Part shown: piece after piece, positions 1 to 7,831 of the stretch
Layout of the letters: the number at the start of each line of letters is the position of its first letter
Position numbering within the stretch: position 1 is the first letter of the stretch
NCBI RefSeq assembly: GCF_002165135.1
Contig: NZ_NFZQ01000019.1
Coordinates: 1-64,000, forward strand
Source of the DNA: Pseudomonas sp. SID14000
Lineage (GTDB): Bacteria > Pseudomonadota > Gammaproteobacteria > Pseudomonadales > Pseudomonadaceae
DNA length: 64,000 nucleotides
Reading direction: 5' to 3'
Notes under the pieces: model-generated
Seen by the model: only the letters and a program-made list of their open reading frames with translations
What the model was told of the DNA's origin: nothing
Databases searched by the model: none
Program-made: the position numbers and the translations under genes

Positions 1-99
1 GGCCTGGAGGAGTACATCCATTACTACAACCATGACCGCATCAGGCTGAAACTCAATGGCCTGAGCCCTGTCAGCTACAGGACTCAGGCTACTGGCTAA
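1..99 (+). CDS. IS3-family transposase (OrfB), 3' end only
   Basis: Reading frame 1 is open from the window edge to a TAA at 97-99 and gives the last 32 residues of an IS3-family OrfB DDE transposase. The tail has the typical YNHDRIRLKLNGLSPVSYR pattern found at the end of IS150/IS3-group integrases. The gene starts outside the window, so whether the element is whole cannot be judged here. The inverted repeat that follows at once shows that the end of the element is intact. Confidence 0.85.
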   Translation, partial: GLEEYIHYYNHDRIRLKLNGLSPVSYRTQATG

Positions 100-100
100 A

Positions 101-127
101 ACTGTCCAACTTTTCGGGGGCAGTCCA
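101..127. repeat. IS3-family terminal inverted repeat (right end)
   Basis: Just after the transposase stop comes a 27-base sequence that, read inward on the minus strand, starts TGGACTGCCCCCGAAAAGTT. This is the usual IS150-group end. It marks the boundary of the insertion sequence. The REP palindrome starts within a few bases. Confidence 0.75.
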
Positions 128-130
128 TTC

Positions 131-216
131 CTGTGGGAGCGGCTTTAGCCGCGAAGAATCCAACGCGGTGCATGGCACCGGCTGCGCCGGTGTTTGCGGC
201 TAAAGCCGCTCCCACA
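131..216. repeat. REP pair next to the IS end
   Basis: Two facing copies of CTGTGGGAGCGGCTTTAGCCGC flank a short spacer that also folds. This is the REP palindrome of the P. putida group, in the variant whose loop reads GGCTTTAGCC. With the IS end and a degenerate copy at 254-284 it accounts for most of the first 300 bases; no gene is seen there. Confidence 0.85.
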
Positions 217-253
217 GAGTCCCTGCTAATTCAATGAGTTATGTGCAACTCCA

Positions 254-284
254 TGAGAGCGGGCGTGCCCGCGAAGAGGCCAGC
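254..284. repeat. Single degenerate REP copy
   Basis: GAGAGCGGGCGTGCCCGCGAAGAGGCC carries the REP stem with a GTG loop and lies before the 3' end of the leucine dehydrogenase gene. Only one copy is present. Confidence 0.6.
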
Positions 285-301
285 AAAGCCGGTATCAACC
301 T

Positions 302-1321
302 TCAGCCGTAGAGCAACCGCTCCGCCAGCATCTGCGCCACCCGTGCCGGCGAGCGCTTCTCTGCCTGCGCATGGCCAAACACTTCGGTCAGCCGCGAAGG
401 TATCCGCGCCAGGTGCGCAGTGATGGTGCCCAGGTCTTCGCCCCGATGCTTAAGCGCCACATAGATCAACCCACCGGCATTGATCACGTAGTCGGGTGCA
501 TACAGTATCCCGCGCGACTCCAGCTGGTCGGCTACCTGCAAGGTGGTCAGCTGGTTGTTCGCCGCCCCCGCCACTGCCGCGCAACGCAACTGCATCACGC
601 TCTGCCCGTTCAACACCGGCCCCACGCCACAAGGGGCAAAGATGTCGCAAGGGGTGCTGATCAACGCATCGTTGGTTACCGGATGGGCATTGAATTGCTC
701 CACCGCCAGCCGCACCCGCCCAGGGTCCAGATCGCTCACCAGCAGGTCCGCCCCCGCCGCATGCAGTTGCTCCGCCAACGCGTAACCGACATTGCCCAGC
801 CCTTGCACCGCCACCCGCAGCCCTTGCAGATCATCACTGCCAAGGCGGAACGAAGTGGTCGCACGAATGCCGGCAAAAACCCCCATCGCCGCATGCGGTG
901 AGGGGTCACCCGAGGCCGTGGTGCTGGTCACATGCGGAGTACTCTGGGCAATGCAGTCCATGTCCAGGGTCGAGGTGCCGCTGTCCACGGCGATGATGAA
1001 GCGCCCTTGCAAGGTGTCGATGAAGCGGCCAAAGGCCTCGAACAGCGCGGCACGGTTTTCCACATGCGGGTTGCGCATGATCACCGCCTTGCCGCCACCC
1101 AGTGGCAGGCCGGCCAGCGCCGCCTTGTAGCTCATGCCCTGGGCCAGGCGAATTGCGTCGGTCATGGCGCTTTCATCATCGGCGTAAGGCAGGTAGCGGC
1201 AACCGCCCATGGCCGGGCCCAACTGCTCGCTGTGGATTGCCACCACGGCCTTCAGGCCGGTGGGCTGGTGGGTGAACAAGTGCAGCGACTGGGTACGGGT
1301 GCTTTGCATCAGAGCGAACAT
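302..1321 (-). CDS. ldh: Leucine dehydrogenase (Glu/Leu/Phe/Val dehydrogenase family)
   Basis: A 339-residue cytoplasmic NAD-dependent amino-acid dehydrogenase, expected to deaminate leucine, valine or isoleucine to the 2-oxo acids. Near residues 66-80 it has the family's dimerisation/catalytic region with MSYKAAL and GLPLGGGKAV; Lys66 and Lys78 match the two conserved lysines. A Rossmann fold starts at VAVQGLGNVG, about residue 170. The length is slightly short of Bacillus leucine dehydrogenase (about 364) but normal for the Pseudomonas form. The start at 1321 has a GGGGAG ribosome site seven bases upstream. It is transcribed alone, divergent from the SirB1-like gene. Phenylalanine or valine as main substrate cannot be excluded from sequence. 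Confidence 0.88.
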   Translation of the reverse strand: MFALMQSTRTQSLHLFTHQPTGLKAVVAIHSEQLGPAMGGCRYLPYADDESAMTDAIRLAQGMSYKAALAGLPLGGGKAVIMRNPHVENRAALFEAFGRFIDTLQGRFIIAVDSGTSTLDMDCIAQSTPHVTSTTASGDPSPHAAMGVFAGIRATTSFRLGSDDLQGLRVAVQGLGNVGYALAEQLHAAGADLLVSDLDPGRVRLAVEQFNAHPVTNDALISTPCDIFAPCGVGPVLNGQSVMQLRCAAVAGAANNQLTTLQVADQLESRGILYAPDYVINAGGLIYVALKHRGEDLGTITAHLARIPSRLTEVFGHAQAEKRSPARVAQMLAERLLYG

Positions 1322-1445
1322 CGACAGGCTCCCCTACGAGGTGCTCCTTCCAGTATAGGCACGGCCCTTGGGCTGGCGCCGCCGCCGGACCACTGGACGA
1401 AACCGCGCGCCACGGTTAATACTCAAGCGTGTGTGGAGAAGCCCC

Positions 1446-2252
1446 ATGAAGCCACGTCAAGCCTGCCTGGCCTGCCTGGAACGCGAGCCCGTCGCCCTGC
1501 TGGAAGCCGCATTGTGGATTGCCGCCGAGCACGACCGCAGCGTCGAGCCCGCGGCCAGCCTTGCCACGCTGCATGAGCTGCAGCGCGAAATCAGCGCCAA
1601 CCTGCCGATGCTGCCGCTGTGCGAACTAGCCCAGCCACTGTTGCGCCAACTCAATGCACTGGGCTTCCAGCAGGATGAATACCACCCGCTTCGCCCGCAT
1701 GCCGCGATGATGGACAAGGTGTTGCAGCGACGCCGTGGCCAACCGCTGACCCTGGCCATTCTTGCCCTGGAACTGGCCCGGCGCCTTTCCATCCCCCTGG
1801 AGGGCGTAGGCTTCCCCGGCCATTTTCTGTTGCGCGTGCCGGGTGCCGACCATCTGCTCGACCCCTGTGGTGGCCGGCGACTGTACCCCAACGATTGCCG
1901 TGAGCTGCTGGCTCGCCAGTTCGGCCCGCATGTAGCGCTGACTGCCGAGCACATGTGCAGTGCCAGCCCGTTGCAGATGCTACAACGCCTGTCACGCAAT
2001 CTGCGCCAGCTGCACATCAGCAACGACAACCACCTGGCGGCGCTGATCGATGCCGAGCGGGTCATGCAACTGGGCCCGGTGCAGGTCAGCGACTATGTGA
2101 CCCGCGCCTCGCTCTACCAGCACCTGGATTGCCCACAGGCCGAGCGCTTCGACCTGGAGCATGCGTTACTGCTGACGGAAGACCCGGTCCAGCGCCTGAA
2201 GCTATCCGAGCGTATCGGCAAGCTTCCGGCGACGAACCGTTCCATTCACTGA
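1446..2252 (+). CDS. SirB1-like transglutaminase-fold/TPR protein
   Basis: A 268-residue soluble protein of the SirB1 (transglutaminase-like plus tetratricopeptide) family. The core is RRGQPLTLAILALELARRL followed by VGFPGHFLLRV and a LLDPCGGR segment, the regions corresponding to the transglutaminase fold; helical TPR-like sequence follows to the C-terminus. The family is common in proteobacteria but has no proven biochemical role. The ATG at 1446 has a GGAG site; an upstream in-frame extension from 1368 lacks one. Its stop overlaps the 3' end of maiA by seven bases in a convergent arrangement. The leading CLACLEREP segment is cysteine-containing but too short to call a metal site. Confidence 0.8.
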   Translation: MKPRQACLACLEREPVALLEAALWIAAEHDRSVEPAASLATLHELQREISANLPMLPLCELAQPLLRQLNALGFQQDEYHPLRPHAAMMDKVLQRRRGQPLTLAILALELARRLSIPLEGVGFPGHFLLRVPGADHLLDPCGGRRLYPNDCRELLARQFGPHVALTAEHMCSASPLQMLQRLSRNLRQLHISNDNHLAALIDAERVMQLGPVQVSDYVTRASLYQHLDCPQAERFDLEHALLLTEDPVQRLKLSERIGKLPATNRSIH

Positions 2253-2878
2253 GCCGGGCTGTCCGGCTGCCGGGCGGGGTGAGCCTGGGCGAACGCCGGG
2301 TGCCCGGCCGCCAGGGCGGCAACCCGCAGGATCCGCGGGAAGCTGTCGAGGTCGACGTTGAAGCGTTCGGCCGCATACAACTGCGGGATCAGGTAGACAT
2401 CCGCCAGGCCCGGCTCATCACCGAAACAGAAGCCGTGATCGCCAATCAGTTGCTCCACTGCCGCCAGCCCTTGGCTGATCCAGTGGGCAATCCACTGGTT
2501 GACCTGGCTCTCGTCCTGACCAGCCTGGCGCAGCCGGTTGAGCACGCTGACGTTGTGCAGCGGGTGGATGTCGCAGCCGATGATCGCCGCCACGCCACGC
2601 ACCTTGGCGCGCGCCTCCGCCGTGGCAGGCAGCAGCGCAGGCTGCGGATAAACCTCTTCCAGGTACTCGATGATCGCCGGCGACTGCACCAGCAGCTCAC
2701 CGCCATCGGTGCGCAAGGCCGGCACGCGGCCCTGCGGGTTGACAGCGACATAGCCCGCACCGCGTTGCTCACCCTGCAACAGGTTGACCGGCAAGGACTG
2801 GTAGGCCAGCCCCTTCAGTGCCAAGGCAATGCGCACCCGGTAGGACGAGGTGGAACGGTAATAGGTGTACAGCTCCAT
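2246..2878 (-). CDS. maiA: Maleylacetoacetate isomerase
   Basis: A 210-residue zeta-class glutathione transferase that isomerises maleylacetoacetate to fumarylacetoacetate, the middle step of homogentisate catabolism. The thioredoxin-like N-terminal domain begins MELYTYYRSTSSYRVRIALA, with the serine-rich glutathione-activating motif in the first 15 residues, then the cis-Pro segment RVPAL and QSPAIIEYLEE. The helical C-terminal domain has the CDIHPLHNVSVL stretch typical of the zeta class. It is the last gene of the hmgA-hmgB-maiA operon, 12 bases after hmgB. Pathway neighbours make the assignment firm. Confidence 0.95.
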   Translation of the reverse strand: MELYTYYRSTSSYRVRIALALKGLAYQSLPVNLLQGEQRGAGYVAVNPQGRVPALRTDGGELLVQSPAIIEYLEEVYPQPALLPATAEARAKVRGVAAIIGCDIHPLHNVSVLNRLRQAGQDESQVNQWIAHWISQGLAAVEQLIGDHGFCFGDEPGLADVYLIPQLYAAERFNVDLDSFPRILRVAALAAGHPAFAQAHPARQPDSPAQ

Positions 2879-2890
2879 ACCCGTGCCTCC

Positions 2891-4183
2891 TCAGTTGGCC
2901 GCGATGACCGTGCCGCGGCATTCGCCGAAGCCGATGCTGGCCACGCCATCACGCGTGCAACGGGCACGCAGGATGATCTCGTCGCCGTCTTCGAGGAACT
3001 TGCGTACCTCGCCACTGGCCAGTTCCACCGGGTGCTTGCCACCTTCGGTGATTTCCAGCAGGCTGCCGAACGAACCGGGCGTGGCGCCCGACAGCGTGCC
3101 CGAACCGAACAGGTCGCCCGGTTGCAACTGGCAGCCATTGACGCTGTGGTGCGCGACCAGCTGCGCCACGGTCCAGTACATGCTGCGGGTGTTGCTCAGG
3201 GTCAGGCGGTGCGGGGCGAGGCCCTGCTCGCGCATTTGCTCGGTCAGCAGCAATACCTCAAGCTCGATATCGAATGCACCTGCGGCCTGGTCGCGCTTGT
3301 CCAGCAGGTACGACAGTGGCTGCGGGTCGCCTTCCGGGCGTACCGGCTGGGCACAGCGGAACGGTTCCAGCGCTTCGGCGGTAACCACCCAGGGCGAGAT
3401 GGTGGTGATGAAGCTCTTGGACAGGAACGGCCCCAGCGGCTGGTATTCCCAGGCCTGGATATCGCGCGCCGACCAGTCGTTGAGCAGGCACAGGCCGGCC
3501 ACGTGCTCGGCGGCATCGCCTATCGGGATCGCCTGGCCCATGTCGTTGCCCTGGCCAATCCAGATACCCAGCTCCAGCTCGTAGTCCAGGCGCGCGCAGG
3601 GACCGAAGCTTGGCTCAGTGTGCCCGGCCGGCAGTGTCTGACCCTTGGGCCGGCGTACATCGGTACCGGACGGGCGGATGGTCGAGGCACGGCCGTGATA
3701 ACCGATTGGCACGTACTTGTAGTTGGGCAGCAGCGGGTTGTCGGGGCGGAACAGCTTGCCCACGTTCTTGGCGTGCTCGATGCCCACGTAGAAGTCGGTG
3801 TAGTCACCGATCTGCGCCGGTACATGCAACTGGCAAGTGCTGGCCGGATACAGTGCGGCCTGCAGCGCCGCCTGGTGTTCGCTGTGCTCGTCCAGCAGCA
3901 CCAGCAGGCGCTCGCGCAGGGCAACGCGGGCACCGCGGCCGAGGGCGAAGAATGCGTTCAACGCCCCACCACGGGTGGCCTCGACCGCGGCCTTGGCGGC
4001 ACCGTCGAACAGACCGGCGGCCAGCACCGCCTCTAGGTCGAGGATCGCGTCGCCGATGGCCACGCCACAGCGCCTGGCTTCACCCGGCCGGCTGAAGATG
4101 CCCAACGGCAGGTTCTGCAGCGGGAAGTCGCTGTGCCCGTTGGCGTGCTCGACCCAGCTACGGGCAATGGCGGTCTGGTTCAT
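2891..4183 (-). CDS. hmgB: Fumarylacetoacetase
   Basis: A 430-residue FAH-family hydrolase (also called fahA) that cleaves fumarylacetoacetate to fumarate and acetoacetate, the last step of tyrosine and phenylalanine breakdown through homogentisate. Family features in order: an N-terminal SH3-like domain with FPLQNLPLGIFS, the metal/catalytic region YTDFYVGIEHAKNVG, the YHGRASTI segment, the LDYELELGIWIG acidic metal ligands, and NDWSARDIQAWEYQPLGPF. It lies three bases after hmgA and 12 before maiA, so the three genes are clearly co-transcribed. The acetoacetate made here could enter central metabolism through the thiolase at 24639. Confidence 0.96.
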   Translation of the reverse strand: MNQTAIARSWVEHANGHSDFPLQNLPLGIFSRPGEARRCGVAIGDAILDLEAVLAAGLFDGAAKAAVEATRGGALNAFFALGRGARVALRERLLVLLDEHSEHQAALQAALYPASTCQLHVPAQIGDYTDFYVGIEHAKNVGKLFRPDNPLLPNYKYVPIGYHGRASTIRPSGTDVRRPKGQTLPAGHTEPSFGPCARLDYELELGIWIGQGNDMGQAIPIGDAAEHVAGLCLLNDWSARDIQAWEYQPLGPFLSKSFITTISPWVVTAEALEPFRCAQPVRPEGDPQPLSYLLDKRDQAAGAFDIELEVLLLTEQMREQGLAPHRLTLSNTRSMYWTVAQLVAHHSVNGCQLQPGDLFGSGTLSGATPGSFGSLLEITEGGKHPVELASGEVRKFLEDGDEIILRARCTRDGVASIGFGECRGTVIAAN

Positions 4184-4186
4184 GGG

Positions 4187-5488
4187 TTATCTCCGGTTCG
4201 GGTTGAAGGTGCTCGGCAAGGTGGCCCAGCAACTATCGTAGTCGGCCTGCAACTGCGGGCATTCAAGGGCTTGCAGGCTCGGGCGCAGCACTTGGCTGGT
4301 CTCGAACATGAAGGCCATGGTGTTGTCGATCTTGTGCGGCGCCAGGTCGGCTGCAATAGCCTTTTCGCAGGTTTCGGCGTCGGGGCCATGGGCGCTCATC
4401 ACCCCGTGCAGCGAGGCACCGCCCGGCACGAAGCCCTCGGCCTTGGCATCGTAGGCACCGTTGATCAGGCCCATGAACTCGTTCATCAGGTTGCGGTGGA
4501 ACCATGGTGGACGGAAGGTGTTCTCGGCCACCATCCAGCGTGGCGGGAAGATCACGAAGTCCATGTTGGCCAGGCCATGCACGCTGGTCGGCGAGGTCAG
4601 CACGGTGAAGATCGACGGGTCCGGGTGGTCGAAGCTGACCGTGCCGATGGTGTTGAAGCGGCGCAGGTCGTACTTGTACGGCACGTTGCTGCCGTGCCAG
4701 GCGACCACATCCAGTGGCGAATGCTGCAGCTCGCAGGCCCAGTGTTCGCCGAGGAACTTCTGTACCAGCTGCACCGGGCCATCGGCCTCTTCGTAGTGCG
4801 CCACCGGGGTGAGGAAGTCGCGCGGGTTGGCCAGGCCGTTGCTGCCGATCGGGCCCAGGTCCGGGATGCGCAGCGGCGCGCCATGGTTTTCGGCAATGTA
4901 GCCGCGGGCCTGGCTGTCGAGCAGTTCGACGCGGAACTTCATGCCACGCGGGATCACCGCAATTTCCAGCGGCTCGACTTCCATCACCCCCAGCTCGGTG
5001 GCGATGCGCAGGCGGCCCTGTTCCGGCACCAGCAGCAGTTCACCGTCGGCGTTGAAGAACACCCGCTCCATGGAACGGTTGGCGCGGTAGATGTAGATGC
5101 TTACGCCGGTCGGTTTTTCCGCAGCGGCGTTGGCCACCATGGGCAGCCAACCTTCGATGAAGTCGGTCGGCTCGGTGGGGATCGGCTGGGGGTTCCAGCG
5201 CAGGCGGTTAGGGGTTACAGCCCCCAGCGGGCCGGTCAGCGGCTGGCGCGCCAGGCGCTCGAAGCGTGGGTGCAAGGCAGACGGGCGAATACGATACAGC
5301 CAGGTGCGGCGCTGCTCGCTGCGCGCCATGGTGAACGCCGTGCCCGAGAGCAGCTCGGCATACAGCCCATAGGGTGCCTTCTGCGGCGAGTTCTGGCCGA
5401 CCGGCAAGGCCCCTGGCAGCGCTTCACTGGCAAACTCGTTGCCAAAGCCGCTGAGGTAGTGAAGGTCGGGTGACGTATCGCGATTCAT
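4187..5488 (-). CDS. hmgA: Homogentisate 1,2-dioxygenase
   Basis: A 433-residue non-haem Fe(II) cupin dioxygenase that opens the homogentisate ring to maleylacetoacetate. Recognisable stretches are YLSGFGNEFASEALPGALP at the N-terminus, the cupin core FNADGELLLVPEQG, and the iron-binding region PPWFHRNLMNEFMGLI with its His and Glu ligands, followed by GGASLHGVMSAHGPD. It is first in the hmgA-hmgB-maiA operon. The promoter and the HmgR operator lie about 100 bases upstream. Loss of this enzyme in pseudomonads is known to cause brown pyomelanin; here the gene is intact. Confidence 0.97.
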   Translation of the reverse strand: MNRDTSPDLHYLSGFGNEFASEALPGALPVGQNSPQKAPYGLYAELLSGTAFTMARSEQRRTWLYRIRPSALHPRFERLARQPLTGPLGAVTPNRLRWNPQPIPTEPTDFIEGWLPMVANAAAEKPTGVSIYIYRANRSMERVFFNADGELLLVPEQGRLRIATELGVMEVEPLEIAVIPRGMKFRVELLDSQARGYIAENHGAPLRIPDLGPIGSNGLANPRDFLTPVAHYEEADGPVQLVQKFLGEHWACELQHSPLDVVAWHGSNVPYKYDLRRFNTIGTVSFDHPDPSIFTVLTSPTSVHGLANMDFVIFPPRWMVAENTFRPPWFHRNLMNEFMGLINGAYDAKAEGFVPGGASLHGVMSAHGPDAETCEKAIAADLAPHKIDNTMAFMFETSQVLRPSLQALECPQLQADYDSCWATLPSTFNPNRR

Positions 5489-5573
5489 CGATGCCTCCGG
5501 GCTCTGGCCGAGCCGTTGCTGGCAGCTGGCTGCTGGCCCGGAGCGGGGTGGCAGCGCGTCTGCATTGTTTTTA

Positions 5574-5590
5574 TCGTAATCAGATTACGA
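5574..5590. promoter_or_regulatory. HmgR operator (17-bp palindrome)
   Basis: TCGTAATC-A-GATTACGA is a perfect inverted repeat with 8-base arms and a one-base centre. It overlaps the expected transcription start of hmgA. A half-copy, ACGTAAT, follows at about 5594-5600. A 17-bp palindromic HmgR site has been described for P. putida; I recall this without checking the published sequence. Confidence 0.8.
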
Positions 5591-5592
5591 AT

Positions 5593-5621
5593 AACGTAAT
5601 TTGCTACGGGCAATGCGTCAA
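5593..5621 (-). promoter_or_regulatory. Predicted hmgA sigma-70 promoter
   Basis: On the minus strand TTGACG (5621-5616) and TACGTT (5598-5593) are separated by exactly 17 bases. Initiation about seven bases on, near 5586, would fall inside the HmgR palindrome, which fits simple repression. Confidence 0.55.
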
Positions 5622-5656
5622 GCTATAAAGGCGCGACTCGAAGAATCCGGAAGAAG

Positions 5657-6445
5657 ATGTCCATGACCAAAGCCAGCTCCCCCGCCGACAACGGCAAGCA
5701 GAAAGTCCGCTCGGCGGAGGTCGGCACCGACATCCTCAAGGCCCTTGCAGAGCTCTCCCCGTCCACTTCCCTGTCGCGCCTGGCGGAACATGTGCAGATG
5801 CCGGCGAGCAAGGTGCACCGTTACCTGCAGGCATTGATCGCCAGCGGATTCGCCGAGCAGGATGCGGCCACCAACCATTACGGCCTGGGGCGTGAGGCAC
5901 TGCGGGTAGGGCTGGCGGCGCTGGGCAGCATCGATGTGCTGAAAATTGCCGCGCTGCCATTGTCGCAACTGCGCGATGAACTGAACGAGAGCTGTTTCGT
6001 TGCCGTATGGGGCAACCAGGGTGCGACAGTGGTCAGCATCGAGCCGGCAGTGCGCGCAGTCACCGTGGTAACGCAGATCGGCTCGGTACTGCCGCTGCTC
6101 ACGTCGTCTACCGGGCTGGTGTTCGCCGCCTACCTGCCCGAGCGCGAGACCGTGGAGCTGCGTGACCAGGAACTGGCCGCCCTGCAGCACAGCGCCGCCG
6201 ACTACCAGGCGGTACTGGCGGGCATTCGTGAACGGGGCCTGCACCATGTACACGGGCTGCTGATGCCGGGCGTGGATGCGCTGTCGGCCCCGGTGTTCAA
6301 TGCCATGGGGCAGATCGCTGCGGTGATGACCGTGGTCGGGCCTACATCGATCTTCCATGCCGACGAGCATGGCCCGGCGGCGCAACGGCTGCTGGCGGCA
6401 GCACGGGAAACCAGTTGGCGCATGGGCTACTCGCCCGCCGGCTGA
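5657..6445 (+). CDS. hmgR: IclR-family repressor of homogentisate catabolism
   Basis: A 262-residue IclR-family regulator. The winged helix-turn-helix covers about residues 20-80 (LKALAELSPSTSLSRLAEHV, then ASKVHRYLQALIASGF), followed by the GAF-like effector domain, with homogentisate as the likely ligand. It is divergent from hmgA, with the operator in between, the standard layout for HmgR in Pseudomonas. Two ATGs compete: 5657, directly after GGAAGAAG, and 5663, six bases on with better spacing; the difference is two residues. Confidence 0.92.
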   Translation: MSMTKASSPADNGKQKVRSAEVGTDILKALAELSPSTSLSRLAEHVQMPASKVHRYLQALIASGFAEQDAATNHYGLGREALRVGLAALGSIDVLKIAALPLSQLRDELNESCFVAVWGNQGATVVSIEPAVRAVTVVTQIGSVLPLLTSSTGLVFAAYLPERETVELRDQELAALQHSAADYQAVLAGIRERGLHHVHGLLMPGVDALSAPVFNAMGQIAAVMTVVGPTSIFHADEHGPAAQRLLAAARETSWRMGYSPAG

Positions 6446-6520
6446 GCTTCTGCGGCACTATTGCCCGATACGTAAAGGTGAATGTCATAAGCGACTATTT
6501 TTCCCACAAGATCAGGCGCT

Positions 6521-6654
6521 TATTCTTAACTCACTGGCCGGCATGAAGGGCTCTCCCCCCCGCCTTTCAGGCCTGCGAGGTTCACCGACGTAGATTTTGA
6601 AGCTCCTTGATCTAACGTCTCGATTGGCCGCTGCGGCTTGCAGCGGCCTTTTTT
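6521..6654 (+). ncRNA. Candidate small RNA with sigma-S-like promoter and terminator
   Basis: The 350-base gap after hmgR holds no open frame of note. TATTCTTAAC at 6521 resembles a sigma-S -10 element. The sequence then runs through a C-rich stretch (CTCTCCCCCCCGCC, about 6551-6564) to a strong terminator ending at 6654. A transcript from about 6533 would be about 120 nt. C-rich single-stranded runs in sRNAs often pair with ribosome-binding sites. I do not recognise it as a named Pseudomonas sRNA, and it could instead be an untranslated tail of hmgR. Confidence 0.35.
6626..6654 (+). terminator. Rho-independent terminator
   Basis: GGCCGCTG and CAGCGGCC form an 8-bp stem around a 7-base loop, followed directly by six T residues. 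It ends transcription coming from hmgR or from the candidate sRNA. Confidence 0.85.
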
Positions 6655-6681
6655 ATCTGCCCTGAAAAATTCTTCGCCCGT

Positions 6682-6782
6682 GCTGGCCTCTTCGCGGGTA
6701 AACCCGCTCCCACAGAGATATCACTACCCCAGAGGCTTGTGGTGTACCTGTGGGAGCGGGTTTACCCGCGAAGAGGCCGGCA
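6682..6782. repeat. REP pair
   Basis: Facing copies of the GGCCTCTTCGCGGGTAAACC type separated by about 35 bases. It lies between the candidate sRNA and the 3' end of the short-chain dehydrogenase. Confidence 0.9.
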
Positions 6783-6796
6783 CAAGCATACAAGTT

Positions 6797-7717
6797 TCAG
6801 CCCAGCGGATACTTCTGCAAGTTCTCCATCATCTGCTGCAATGCCTGCAAGCTGTCCTGCGGATGCACTGCCCCGTCGAAGTCGCCAATCCGTGCCCAGT
6901 TCTCCGCCACCTGTTCCGGGGTAAAGCCTTCACGCGGATCGAAGCCTACCCCAAGGCTACGCTCCCACCGCACCTTGCCCACCCAGCCGCCCCCGACTTC
7001 GAACAGCTCACCACTTCCCTGACACTGCTCGCTGCCCAGGTAAACCACCAGCGGGCTGACCAGTTCAGGCTTGAGCCGCTCGAACACCTGGGGCGGGATC
7101 AGCCCTTCAGTCATGCGGGTGCCACCCGTGGGGGCGATGGCGTTGACCAGAATGCCGTGCTTGCGCCCTTCGATCGCCAGGGTACGAGTCAGCCCATACA
7201 AGCCCAGCTTGGCCATGCCGTAGTTGGCCTGCCCGAAGTTGCCGTAGATGCCGGACGTGGAAGCGGTGAAGATCACCCGCCCCCAGTTCTGCTCGCGCAG
7301 GTGCGGCCAGGCGGCGCGGGTGACCTTGTAAGCCCCCTCGACATGCACCTGATAGACCTGCTCCCAGTCACTGTCCTCCATCTTGTGGAAGGTCTTGTCA
7401 CGCAGGATGCCGGCATTGTTCACCAGCACATCGACCCGGCCGAAGCTGTCCAGGGCCTGCTCGACAATACGCGCGCCATGGCTGACCGAGTCATGATTGG
7501 CAATAGCACTGCCGCCGGCGGCGCGAATCTCCTCAACCACCCGGTCGGCGGCGGAGGCGCTGGCACCTTCACCATGGGTGGAGCCGCCGAGGTCGTTGAC
7601 CACCACCCGGGCGCCACGCGCAGCAAACAGCAAGGCATGGGCACGGCCCAGGCCGCCGCCGGCTCCGGTGACGATCACCACGCGATCTTGCAGACGGACA
7701 GGCTCGCTCATGCTCAT
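6797..7717 (-). CDS. Short-chain dehydrogenase/reductase (MFE-2-like)
   Basis: A 306-residue classical SDR. The NAD(P) site is VTGAGGGLGRAHAL (residues 17-29), NNAG sits near 100, and the catalytic set is Ser153, Tyr166 and Lys170 (YGMAK). The GGGLGRAHAL spelling and the roughly 300-residue length with an extended C-terminal tail resemble the 3-hydroxyacyl-CoA dehydrogenase domain of peroxisomal multifunctional enzyme type 2 rather than FabG. The substrate is unknown; a hydroxyacyl-CoA or hydroxysteroid is plausible. It is followed upstream, on the same strand, by an alpha/beta hydrolase about 115 bases away. Confidence 0.8.
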   Translation of the reverse strand: MSMSEPVRLQDRVVIVTGAGGGLGRAHALLFAARGARVVVNDLGGSTHGEGASASAADRVVEEIRAAGGSAIANHDSVSHGARIVEQALDSFGRVDVLVNNAGILRDKTFHKMEDSDWEQVYQVHVEGAYKVTRAAWPHLREQNWGRVIFTASTSGIYGNFGQANYGMAKLGLYGLTRTLAIEGRKHGILVNAIAPTGGTRMTEGLIPPQVFERLKPELVSPLVVYLGSEQCQGSGELFEVGGGWVGKVRWERSLGVGFDPREGFTPEQVAENWARIGDFDGAVHPQDSLQALQQMMENLQKYPLG

Positions 7718-7831
7718 GGCTCCAGGCAGGTTCAGGTCAGCCGAGTGTCCGCCGCCAGCGGAAGGTGGACAATCAAGCTCACGCAGACTGAATGCCTGGC
7801 AATAACGCAGCGCGATGGTTATGAGGCCCTG

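Noticed and set aside
1955..4036. Long plus-strand open frame of 693 codons opposite maiA and hmgB, and similar long frames opposite btsT (31242-33365), cioA/cioB (41797-43725), mcpS (50531-52594) and ggt (52575-54326).
   Set aside because: High-GC antisense frames over well-identified genes; rich in Arg, Gln, Gly and His, with no recognisable domain.
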